A stretch of DNA of 64,000 nt. Source: CAWGMT01 sp963823675. GTDB lineage: Bacteria > Planctomycetota > Planctomycetia > Isosphaerales > Isosphaeraceae. The notes below the pieces were generated by a model. The model ran no database searches. It had not been told where the DNA came from and saw only the letters and a program-made list of their open reading frames with translations. Location of the stretch: positions 91,414 through 155,413 of the forward strand of contig CAWGMT010000028.1 in assembly GCA_963823675.1 (NCBI GenBank), given 5' to 3'. Each line of letters starts with the position of its first letter. Position 1 is the stretch's first letter. The position numbers and the translations under genes are program-made. Positions 57,066 through 64,000 of this stretch are shown here, in pieces.

Positions 57066-58232
57066 CTAGCCGATCACCTCCAGCTTGGGCATCTTGGGCG
57101 TCTTGATGTTCTGGATGCTAATCTGAGCGGCGAGCTGTTCGACGACGCCGAGCAAGTAGGGCCGGGCGGGTGACCCGTTTTGCAGTGCCTGCTCGATCTT
57201 GCCCTCGTCGCCGACTTCGCGGAGGAAGATGTTCAGCGGCACTTCGCCCAGGAATGGGACGCCCATCTGCTCGGCCTTGCGCTTGGCGCCGCCGCGGCCG
57301 AAGATGTAGACCCGCTCGTCGCCGGGAGTGTCGAAGAAGCCCTTGGAGTCGATAAGCTTGTGTGCCGAGGGGCCGCCGCGATCGCGAAGGTAGGCGACAA
57401 CATCGAAGAACGACATGTTTTCGACCATGCCCAGCACCGGCACCTTGAGTGTACGGAACATCGTGATGGCGCGGGTCGCGTCGAGCAGGGCCACTTCCTG
57501 GGGCGTGCAGACCACGACCGCGCCGGTCAGAGGCAACGATTGACATAGAGTCAGGGGTACGTCGCCGGTTCCGGGGGGCAAGTCGATCACCAGATAGTCG
57601 AGCGGCCCCCAATCGACCTGGCGGAGGAACTGCTGGATGATCCCGTGGAGCATCGGCCCGCGCATGATGACAGCGCGCTCGGGCTCGAGCAAGAAGCCCA
57701 TCGACATCAGCTTCAGTCCGCCGGTCTCGATCGGCTGGATCCGCTCGCCGCGCGCCATCGGCCGGCCTGATGCTCCGACCAGGTGGGGGATTGAGGGACC
57801 GTAGACGTCGGCATCCATCAACCCGACGCTGGCGCCATAGGCCCGCAGTCCATACGCGATGGCCGCAGCCATGGTCGATTTACCGACCCCACCCTTACCC
57901 GAGCCGATCGCAATCACGTTCTTGATGCCGGGAATATCCCCCGACTCCATGATGCCCTTGCCGCGCACCTCGGCGCTCATGGTGATCTGAAGGTTCCACT
58001 CGCCTGCGAGCCGGCTTTGCAGGGCATTGCGCACGTCGCGCTCGATCTGGGCCTTGAGAGGACAGGCGGGAGTGGTCAGGTTGACCGTCAGCGAGACCGT
58101 ACCGTCATTGATCCGAATGTCCTTGATCATGCCCAGGTCGACCAGGTCGCGACCAAGGTCCGGGTCCTTGACTCCTTTCAATGCGTCGAGTACGTCTCGT
58201 TCCGTAAGCGTCGAATTTGTCTTGCCGAACAT
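57066..58232 (-). CDS. mrp: Mrp/NBP35-family iron-sulfur carrier ATPase, lacking the CxxC motif
   Basis: ATG 58232 overlaps the upstream stop by one base (TGATG). 388 residues: an N-terminal MIP18/DUF59 domain (DALKGVKDPDLGRDLVDLGM, TTPACPLKAQIERDV), then the ATPase with deviant Walker A GSGKGGVGKSTMAAA, LMDADVYGPSIPHLVGAS, VIDLPPGTGDVPLTLCQSLP and MVENMSFFDVVAYLRDRGG. At the last site most Mrp proteins have a CPxC pair that bridges an Fe-S cluster; here there is none. Cluster carriage could use other residues, or the protein has another ATPase role. Strong family assignment. Confidence 0.9.
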   Translation of the reverse strand: MFGKTNSTLTERDVLDALKGVKDPDLGRDLVDLGMIKDIRINDGTVSLTVNLTTPACPLKAQIERDVRNALQSRLAGEWNLQITMSAEVRGKGIMESGDIPGIKNVIAIGSGKGGVGKSTMAAAIAYGLRAYGASVGLMDADVYGPSIPHLVGASGRPMARGERIQPIETGGLKLMSMGFLLEPERAVIMRGPMLHGIIQQFLRQVDWGPLDYLVIDLPPGTGDVPLTLCQSLPLTGAVVVCTPQEVALLDATRAITMFRTLKVPVLGMVENMSFFDVVAYLRDRGGPSAHKLIDSKGFFDTPGDERVYIFGRGGAKRKAEQMGVPFLGEVPLNIFLREVGDEGKIEQALQNGSPARPYLLGVVEQLAAQISIQNIKTPKMPKLEVIG

Positions 58233-58729
58233 CAGCGAGGATCCTTTTGGGTCATACTTGCCCTGGCGGGGTCGGCGAGATAGGGCGCCAGCCAACTCCA
58301 GGGCTCCGATTCGGGATCAGGGGTCAGGGCTTTCGACCACCCACGGTGCTCGATCCGCCTTTGGGCCAGCTTGACCCAGCGGCGCAAGAGCGAGGCGACT
58401 TCCGGAGGGGGTGCGAAGCCGGGAATCACGTGCGTGGCGCCCAGTTCGCGCGCCAGGCCGGCAGCCTCTTGGTGAACTTCCGGGTCGAGTACCAGAATGC
58501 GTGCGTCCGACGCCCGGTGCAGAATTGCCCGGAGGCCGAGCAATCCCGCCGAGGGCCGCGATCCGAGATCGATCAGCACGACGGGAGAAGCCATTCCGGC
58601 TAGCACCGGATCCAGGTCCGCGATCGAGCGGGTCTCAAACCAGCGGATGGGCAGGTCGTACAGCCGGGGGCGTAGCTGTCGCGCCCAGTTCCCCAGCCGT
58701 TCATGCAGAATCACCGCGATGCGCGTCAA
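58232..58729 (-). CDS. Receiver-like protein of unknown function, coupled to mrp
   Basis: 165 residues, upstream of and translationally coupled to mrp. An alternating pattern MTRIAVILHERLGN, SPVVLIDLGSRPSAGLLGLR, ARILVLDPEVH and LGATHVIPGFAPPPEVASLL resembles the beta/alpha order of a CheY-like receiver, including a central LIDLGS strand. The acidic pocket and switch residues are not clearly conserved, so phosphorylation is uncertain. The C-terminus (WSWLAPYLADPARASM) is Trp-rich. A role in regulating Mrp is only suggested by the coupling. Confidence 0.6.
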   Translation of the reverse strand: MTRIAVILHERLGNWARQLRPRLYDLPIRWFETRSIADLDPVLAGMASPVVLIDLGSRPSAGLLGLRAILHRASDARILVLDPEVHQEAAGLARELGATHVIPGFAPPPEVASLLRRWVKLAQRRIEHRGWSKALTPDPESEPWSWLAPYLADPARASMTQKDPR

Positions 58730-59047
58730 AGCTTGTCCTCTCGACCGCCCTGATCACAAGCAGAGTAGCTCCGAGATCGATCACGAGGGTTCATTGTATC
58801 TCCCAACCGGCGTTGCTTCGAGAGCTGGCGACTGGCCTCGCACAACCGGCGCGCTTGAATCGCAGGTCGCTCGCAGAGTAGAATTTAGAGCTGACGGCAG
58901 TAATGATCAAGGCGAACAATGGCAGTGAGAACACGATAGTTCCCTCGCGGACCGCCGGAACCAGCCGCGCGGTGCGGGTCCAGGTTGTTCCTGGTGCAAC
59001 TATCAGACTGGGCTAGCACAGCGCGAGCCCGCGAGGTCGGTCGGACG

Positions 59048-60016
59048 ATGCCCAAACGCGATTACTACGAAGTCCTGGGAGTCGCCCGCGATGCGACGCC
59101 GGACGCCATCAAGAAGGCATATCGCGGCCTGGCGCGAAAGTTCCATCCCGACGTGAATCCCGGGGACAAGACGGCGGAATCGCGCTTCAAGGAAGTGCAG
59201 CAGGCCTATGATGTGCTGTCGGACCAGGAAAAGCGAGCGCGATATGACCAGTTCGGTCACGCGGCGTTCGATGGCATGGCGGCGGCGGCACCAAGACCGG
59301 GCGCCTCGCAATGGACGGGCCGTTTCGGCGAGCCAGGCTACGAAACCATCGACTTGTCCGACCTGTTCGGCAATCTGGGCGGAGGCGCCCATGGTGAGAC
59401 CGCCGGCGGGGGGATCTTCGAAGATCTGCTCGGCCGGGTGCGAACCGGCCGCTCCGGGCAGAAGCGCGCCGCCGGCCGCGGGCTGGAAGCCAATCTCAGC
59501 ATTCCGTTCTTGACGGCCGTCCGCGGTGGCGAGACGACGATCCAGGTCCAGCGCGGATCGGCGAAGTCGGAGAGCCTGGTGGTCAAGATCCCACCGGGCA
59601 TCGATACCGGCGCCAAGCTCCGTCTCAAGGGCCAGGGTGAGCCTGGAACCAAAAGCTCGCCTCCGGGTGATATGACAATCACGGTCCAGGTGGAACCCCA
59701 TCCTTACTTCACACGCGAGGGACGCAACCTTTCGGTGGAAGTGCCGCTCAACGTGTCCGAGGCCATCCTCGGCGCCAGGATTGACGTTCCCACCCTGAAT
59801 GGTATGAAGTCGCTAACGATACCGCCTGGCAGTTCCAGCGGCCAGAAGCTGCGGCTCAAGGGGCAAGGGATCCCCGCCTCCGCCGGTAAGCCGGAGGGGG
59901 ACCTCTATGTCGTCCTCAAGGTCGTCGTTCCCAAGACAGCCGACGCCACGAGCCGGCGGCTGATCCAGGAATTCGCCGAGCGCAATCCCTCCAATCCACG
60001 GACTGGACTGTGGTGA
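59048..60016 (+). CDS. DnaJ-type co-chaperone without zinc finger (CbpA-like)
   Basis: ATG 59048. The J domain has DYYEVLGVARDATPDAIKKA, an intact HPD in RKFHPDVNPGDK and RARYDQFGHAAFDG. A Gly-rich linker follows, then the two C-terminal substrate-binding domains: GGETTIQVQRGS, VVKIPPGIDTGAKLRLKGQG, VEPHPYFTREGRNLSVEVPL and LTIPPGSSSGQKLRLKGQGI. The CxxCxGxG zinc repeats of DnaJ are absent, making it the CbpA type. 322 residues. It stimulates DnaK ATPase activity and delivers substrates in the cytoplasm. No dnaK is nearby. Confidence 0.9.
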   Translation: MPKRDYYEVLGVARDATPDAIKKAYRGLARKFHPDVNPGDKTAESRFKEVQQAYDVLSDQEKRARYDQFGHAAFDGMAAAAPRPGASQWTGRFGEPGYETIDLSDLFGNLGGGAHGETAGGGIFEDLLGRVRTGRSGQKRAAGRGLEANLSIPFLTAVRGGETTIQVQRGSAKSESLVVKIPPGIDTGAKLRLKGQGEPGTKSSPPGDMTITVQVEPHPYFTREGRNLSVEVPLNVSEAILGARIDVPTLNGMKSLTIPPGSSSGQKLRLKGQGIPASAGKPEGDLYVVLKVVVPKTADATSRRLIQEFAERNPSNPRTGLW

Positions 60017-60069
60017 TGCATTGATCGAGGTTGATAAGTCGCACCCCGATATCCGAGATCCATAAAGTC

Positions 60070-60351
60070 GTGCAAGGCGATCTGGTTTCGAGCAAGGAGG
60101 GCGCTCCGGGCACCGAACCGCGCCGCAGCCGGCTGCGTCAGATTCTCGACGAGCAGCCCCAGGCGCGCGCTCGGGTCGGCGGCGCCGTCGCCGTCTTGCT
60201 CGGCACAAGCTTGGTCGCCCTGGCCGCGATTGGAGCACTCGTCATCTGGCACTTGATCCGGCGTGGCCGGTTGATCCGGGAGCGATTGAATCCGCCCCGC
60301 AAGGTCTCGCTGCTCGAAATACCCGCTGACGACGATGATCCACCATCATGA
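60070..60351 (+). CDS. Small single-helix membrane protein upstream of rnpA
   Basis: GTG 60070 or TTG 60031; the start is uncertain. 93-106 residues with an Arg-rich N-terminal part, one membrane helix (VLLGTSLVALAAIGALVIWH) and a basic-then-acidic tail ending PADDDDPPS. Its stop overlaps the rnpA start (ATGA), so it is cotranscribed with rnpA and yidD. It has no motif linking it to RNA processing; conservation of this position in related genomes would be informative. Confidence 0.55.
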   Translation: MQGDLVSSKEGAPGTEPRRSRLRQILDEQPQARARVGGAVAVLLGTSLVALAAIGALVIWHLIRRGRLIRERLNPPRKVSLLEIPADDDDPPS

Positions 60352-60728
60352 ACGCCCGGCAGACCTTCCGCCCGCATGAACGAATCAAGCATCCGGACGA
60401 TTTCCGGCGGGCCTTCGAGCGGCGGCGCTCGGAATCAGATGGTATCCTGGTGGTTTATGGGGTCGAGAATGGCCGCGATCATCCGCGCTTGGGGATCTCC
60501 GTCTCCCGGAAGAAAATCCGCGACGCGACCGTGCGCAACCGGGTCAAGCGTCTGATCCGCGAGGCATTCCGCCTGAGCAAGGCCGAACTGCCGCCGGGCG
60601 TCGATCTGATTGTACTGCCGCGCAATGATAAGCTCCACTTGAGCGCCGTCCGTCAGTCGCTAACGGCCCTGGCTCGGGCCGTCGCTCGACGGCTCAAGGT
60701 TCCTTCATCCTCCGGGAAGTTTCCGTGA
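60348..60728 (+). CDS. rnpA: Ribonuclease P protein component
   Basis: 126 residues. Typical features: HERIKHPDDFRRAFERRRS, the PRLGISVSRKKIRDATVRNR segment leading into VKRLIREAFRLSK (the RNR-containing RNA-binding helix) and VDLIVLPRNDKLHL. It assists the RNase P RNA in 5' maturation of tRNAs. The start overlaps the previous stop by 4 bp and its end overlaps yidD. No rpmH precedes it in this window, unlike the usual rpmH-rnpA order. Confidence 0.92.
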   Translation: MNARQTFRPHERIKHPDDFRRAFERRRSESDGILVVYGVENGRDHPRLGISVSRKKIRDATVRNRVKRLIREAFRLSKAELPPGVDLIVLPRNDKLHLSAVRQSLTALARAVARRLKVPSSSGKFP

Positions 60729-60985
60729 CGACCGCCATCACGATGCTCCGGTCGGTGCTGCATTGGCCCCGCCGCCTGGCGATCGGGATACTGATCGGGG
60801 CAATTCGGATCTACCAGCTCACGCTGAGCCCTCTCCTGGGCCCAGCGTGCCGGTTCGAGCCGACGTGCAGCCGATATATGGTCGAAGCGCTGCGGAAATA
60901 CGGCCTTTTCAAGGGCCTGGCCAAGGGCTTGTATCGACTGGCGCGGTGTAACCCCTGGAGCCCGGGCGGTCACGATCCGCCCTGA
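60725..60985 (+). CDS. yidD: YidD membrane protein insertion efficiency factor
   Basis: 86 residues from GTG 60725, overlapping the rnpA stop; ATG 60743 is an alternative. Diagnostic YidD sequence: AIRIYQLTLSPLLGPACRFE, then PTCSRYMVEALRKYGLFKG and LARCNPWSPGGHDPP, with the three conserved cysteines. It assists YidC-dependent insertion at the inner membrane. yidC is not immediately downstream; the transcript apparently ends here. Confidence 0.92.
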   Translation: MTTAITMLRSVLHWPRRLAIGILIGAIRIYQLTLSPLLGPACRFEPTCSRYMVEALRKYGLFKGLAKGLYRLARCNPWSPGGHDPP

Positions 60986-61902
60986 GCGCTTGTCGTATCA
61001 TCCCGGCGGGCGAAATCAACGTTGGCTTTGGTTTCGACGCTCTTTGCCAGTTGGCGGGCGCTCCGGTGCTGTAATTCAGACGTAAGCGGTCCAGGCAGCG
61101 CGAAGCCCTCAAGGCCCGACGGACCGGCCGCGGGCCTAACTTCGCTGATTCCTTGATCTTGCGATCTTCTCGGGGCATGGCAGTCAATGAGAGCCGATGA
61201 GAGGATTCCGGGTTTTTTTTCGTTTTGCCCCGCCCACGGTTGACGCCCCGGGCTCAGGTGCTGGCCGGCATGCCCTCGAACGGCAAGGAAGTGGGGATTG
61301 CATCTAAATCCGGTCTTAGCGATTGGGCGCGTCGTATGGGCTGCGCAGGTAACCCCGGCGCTCATCGGTTTGGGCGCCAATAGATGCCATAGATGCCACG
61401 GCCCGCGCACGACATCTATGAGATCTATTGAGCCGATGTGGCATCTATGGGCCCGGGGGTGACATCTGGAACCGCGTCAGGTCTCGGAAGCATTTCACCT
61501 GGCGATTTCGCTCTTCAAACCGGCTGAAATTGGGGTCGGGTGAGAGGTCCGGACCGCGCAGGATGCCGCAAGCGATGCCGATTGAGAAAACGAGGGGAAG
61601 CACGCTGGGAGGGGCTGCGTCGCCGCCGGGGGCGTCCTACGCCCGCCTGCGGCCCCGGCGTCTTACGTCTGAATTGCAGCGCTCCGGTCTTGGAACAGCC
61701 CAAAGAGTGCGAGTGCGACGGCCGTGGCACGCGCGACCGCCTGGAGGAACTGGTTCCGGGAGCGCCCGTTTTTTGGGTCGTTCGTCAGGGCGAATCCTGG
61801 GCTTGCCTCGCGGTTGCCTGGCCAGCATCGCTTAACGCGAGAGCGGCCCGCCCCGCAGCCAAGGCGCAACGGAGGAGCGGGCCTTGAAAAAAGCCAACCC
61901 TC
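60986..61902. other. Intergenic region with inverted repeats
   Basis: About 900 bp without a convincing gene. A perfect 13-bp inverted repeat, CCATAGATGCCAC (61387-61399) and GTGGCATCTATGG (61438-61450), sits among further ATCTAT-containing repeats. A second relation links about 61064-61085 (GCTGTAATTCAGACGTAAG) to an inverted relative at about 61662-61682 (CTTACGTCTGAATTGCAGC). A minus-strand frame contains FLQAVARATAVALALFGLF, a possible helix, but lacks a supported start. Confidence 0.5.
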
Positions 61903-61931
61903 TTGACAGACACGTTAGTTGTATATACAAT
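61903..61931 (+). promoter_or_regulatory. Promoter with embedded palindromic operator for the MarR gene
   Basis: Consensus -35 TTGACA (61903-61908), exact 17-bp spacer, -10 TACAAT (61926-61931). The palindrome TTGTATATACAA (61919-61930) covers the spacer end and the -10 box, so a bound repressor would exclude RNA polymerase. The MarR start codon is only six bases beyond the -10 box, implying a leaderless or nearly leaderless mRNA. Confidence 0.8.
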
Positions 61932-61937
61932 CTAGAT

Positions 61938-62397
61938 ATGGGACGACAGACGTCGAAATGCGAATCGGCTGATCGGATGGCGCGCGAGTGCATCGCGGTG
62001 CGGGTCCGTTTGATCAATCGGGTGATCACGGCTCTGTACGACGAGGCCCTCCGACCGTTCGGGCTTCGGATCAGCCAGGCGAACATCCTCGCGGCGGTCG
62101 CCCACATGGGCGAGGCTCGCCCCGCCCTTGTCTCCCGGGTGCTGCGGATCGAGAAGTCGACCCTCAGCCGGGACGTGGAACTCATGAAGCAGAAGGGCTG
62201 GTTGGAGTCGGATCCGCCGGCCGGTGGCCGGTAACCAGATGATCCGGCTTACCCCCGGGGGACGAAACTCCTCGACAAGATCCAGCCCTCCTGGGAAAAG
62301 GCACAAGAAGAGGCAAAGCTGCTGATCGGCGATGACGGTGAGGCAGCTCTCCGCCAGATGGCCTCACGGCTTGGATTCGGAGAGCCAGCTTCCTGAG
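61938..62397 (+). CDS. MarR-family transcriptional regulator (two apparent frameshifts)
   Basis: ATG 61938. Winged-helix features: RLINRVITALYDEALRPFGL, ISQANILAAVAHMGEARPAL, VSRVLRIEKSTLSRDVELMK, QKGWLESDPPAGGR. Small indels near 62233 and 62263 must be corrected to reach NQMIRLTPGG, TKLLDKIQPSWEKAQEEAKL and the stop at 62395-62397. About 152 residues, normal for the family. It very likely represses itself and the next gene through the palindrome found in both upstream regions (61919-61930 and 62436-62449). Confidence 0.8.
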
Positions 62398-62435
62398 GTA
62401 CCGGTCAGTCGGCGCGAGGAAAAACGTGTGCGTGT

Positions 62436-62449
62436 GTTGTATATACAAC
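62436..62449. promoter_or_regulatory. Palindromic operator upstream of the 4Fe-4S/SCP2 gene
   Basis: GTTGTATATACAAC, a perfect 14-bp palindrome whose 12-bp core equals the operator in the MarR promoter. It lies 88 bp before the next start codon. The promoter it controls is not clear by eye. Confidence 0.75.
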
Positions 62450-62536
62450 TTAGTTTCCTTCCGATCTGGGCTTGTATTCTGGGCATCAGGGTCGGTCCGG
62501 AGACCGCGTGACGGGGATTCGAACAAGGAGATGACG

Positions 62537-63872
62537 ATGCCAAAACTCGACGAACATCCGACCGTGATCCGGCACCGGCAGAGTCCAGCAAGAAGCGCGG
62601 CCGAAGGTTCTGGACGCCGAGCGGCTCCGCCGCCTCTGCCTCGACGCGGGGGCCGACGACGTGGGGTTCGTGTCGATCGGGCGACCCGAGCTCGACGACC
62701 AGCGGGAGGACATCCTGCGCCTGTTCCCCTGGACCAAGGGGCTGATGAGCATCGTCTGCCGGATGAACCGGGAGCCGATCCGCAGCCCGGCCCGCTCGGT
62801 CGCCAACCTCGAGTTCCACCACACGGGCGAGCGGATCAACGAGGTCGCCCGCACGATCGTCGCCGCCCTCGAGGCCGAAGGGCACCGGGCGGTCAACCCG
62901 GCGATGGGCTTCCCGATGGAGATGGACCGCGTCCCCGGGCAAGATCTGGGTGGTCGCCCACAAGCCGGTCGCCGTGGCGGCGGGGCTCGGGCAGATGGGC
63001 ATCCACCGCAACGTCATCCACCCGAAGTTCGGCAACTTCATCCTGCTGGACACGGTCCTGGTCGACGCCGAGATCTCCGAAGAAGGCTCGCGGCTCGACT
63101 ACAACCCGTGCCTGGAGTGCAAGCTCTGCGTGGCGGCGTGTCCCGTGGGAGCGATCGGCGCCGACGGGCATTTCGACTTCTCGGCCTGCTACACGCACAA
63201 CTACCGGGAGTTCCTGGGCGGGTTCGGCGACTGGGTCGAGAACGGTCGCCGAGAGCCGGGACGCCCTCGATTACCGCCGCCGGGTCAGCGACAGCGAGAC
63301 GGCTTCGATGTGGCAGAGCCTCGGCTTCGGCCCGAACTACAAGGCGGCGTACTGCCTGGCGGTCTGCCCGGCGGGCGAGGACGTGATCGGCCCCTTCCTC
63401 GAGGACCGCAAGGGATTCCTCGAGGACGTGGTCAACCCGTTGCAGGAGAAGGAGGAGACGCTCTACGTGGTTCCCGGCTCGGATGCCCAGGCCCATGCGG
63501 CGAAGCGGTTCCCGCACAAGAAGACCAAGCCGGTCGGCAACGGGCTGCGGCCCGGCTCGATTCGCGGCTTCCTGGCGAGCATGCCGCTCGTCTTCCAGCG
63601 GCACCAGTCCGAGGGGCTGTCGGCGACCTACCACTTCACGTTCACGGGCCAAGAGCCCGCCCTCGCGACCGTCGTGATCCGGGACAAGACGATCCGGGTC
63701 GAGCACGGGCACGTGGGCTCGCCGGACCTGCGCGTGACGGCCGACAGTCAGGCGTGGCTGGGCTTCCTGCGGAAGGAGCGGAGCCTCGTCTGGGCGCTGC
63801 TGACGGCGGAAGATCCGCCTCAAGGGGTCGCCCCGCTTGCTCGTCGCCTTCGGCAAGTGCTTCCCGTCCTGA
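62537..63872 (+). CDS. 4Fe-4S ferredoxin-type protein with SCP2-like C-terminal domain (about four apparent frameshifts)
   Basis: ATG 62537, six bases after AGGAG. Corrected reading, with breaks near 62592, 62938, 63247 and 63812, gives ERLRRLCLDAGADDVGFVSI, IVCRMNREPIRSPARSVANL, GLGQMGIHRNVIHPKFGNFI, a ferredoxin motif NPCLECKLCVAACPVGAIGA and a second cluster-type YCLAVCPAGEDVIGPFLED. The last part (TYHFTFTGQEPALATVVIRD to VAFGKCFPS) resembles an SCP2 lipid-binding domain. The N-terminal part recalls epoxyqueuosine-reductase-like proteins. About 445 residues. Probably an electron-transfer enzyme under MarR control. Confidence 0.7.
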
Positions 63873-63911
63873 ACACGCTCCGCACTCATCGGACTCTGGC
63901 CATCTTACAAG

Positions 63912-64000
63912 CGGAGAGGGAGGGATTCGAACCCTCGGTGCAGTTTGACCCGCACACGGCATTTCCAGTGCCGCACAATCGACCACTCTGTCACCTCTCC
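63912..64000 (-). tRNA. tRNA-Ser(GGA)
   Basis: 89 nt on the minus strand, apparently complete at the window edge. Acceptor GGAGAGG pairs with CCTCTCC, discriminator G. The anticodon stem CGGCA/TGCCG holds loop CTGGAAA with anticodon GGA. There is a long serine-type variable arm, and the T-arm is GAGGG TTCGAAT CCCTC. No CCA encoded. Confidence 0.92.

Noticed and set aside
1..64000. CRISPR array
   Set aside because: No regularly spaced short direct repeats with unique spacers were seen; the tandem repeats present are coding (252 bp) or short palindromic units.

Overview
The window is high-GC bacterial DNA from a planctomycete, probably Isosphaerales/Gemmatales-like. The family mix supports this: DUF1549/DUF1553 cytochrome-type plus DUF1501 pair, a DUF1559 pseudopilin-like protein, an LEPR-XLL-type secreted protein, CRTAC/ASPIC FG-GAP proteins, and a sigma factor paired with a zinc-ribbon Ser/Thr kinase. 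No organism can be named from the sequence alone.

Layout. 0-3.2 kb: tail of an ECF sigma factor, its anti-sigma factor and a coupled secreted protein. 3.4-6.3 kb (minus strand): a DUF433-like gene, an LEPR-XLL beta-rich protein and a CAP-domain secreted protein. 6.8-16 kb (minus strand): a complete recC-recB-recD operon with ATGA-type overlaps. 16.2-20.4 kb: DUF1549/1553 + DUF1501 operon. 20.4-25.1 kb: C/G-run hairpin repeats, two tandemly duplicated membrane genes, a zinc-ribbon membrane protein, a second membrane protein and an endonuclease/exonuclease/phosphatase-fold protein.

25.3-35.5 kb is an accessory region. It starts at a tRNA-Leu(CAA) gene whose D-loop to anticodon-stem segment (27 nt) recurs exactly at 30057 and 34534, each time heading a nearly identical direct repeat of about 980 bp. 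Inside lie an unrecognised two-gene unit, a cupredoxin-like remnant, a kinase/sigma pair, a group II intron 3' remnant without its reverse transcriptase, a membrane protein built from three 252-bp tandem repeats, and a small membrane gene bracketed by inverted repeats. It looks like successive integrations and decay at a tRNA site. No intact integrase is present.

35.8-41.4 kb: a large DnaJ-like/zinc-ribbon/FN3 protein, a conserved unknown and an aminotransferase. 41.4-54.4 kb: a decayed GH127-like gene, a small Cys-rich secreted protein with a paralogue at 50.8 kb, a two-domain AhpD-like protein with an in-frame UGA at a catalytic-type cysteine, an EF-hand/deiodinase-like protein, two tandem CRTAC/ASPIC proteins of identical length, a DUF1559 protein, a lipoprotein and another FG-GAP protein. 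54.6-61 kb is housekeeping-like: 3-methyladenine glycosylase, D-aminoacylase, Mrp ATPase with a coupled receiver-like protein, CbpA/DnaJ, rnpA and yidD. 61.9-63.9 kb: a MarR regulator and a 4Fe-4S/SCP2-type protein sharing a perfect palindromic operator, then tRNA-Ser(GGA).

A window-wide property matters for reading everything: many clear genes carry single-base frameshifts (about 20 sites), and three carry in-frame TGA codons. The even spread over unrelated genes, including recB and recC, suggests sequence or assembly errors at least in part. Reconstructed genes are therefore given as one feature each, with the break positions stated.
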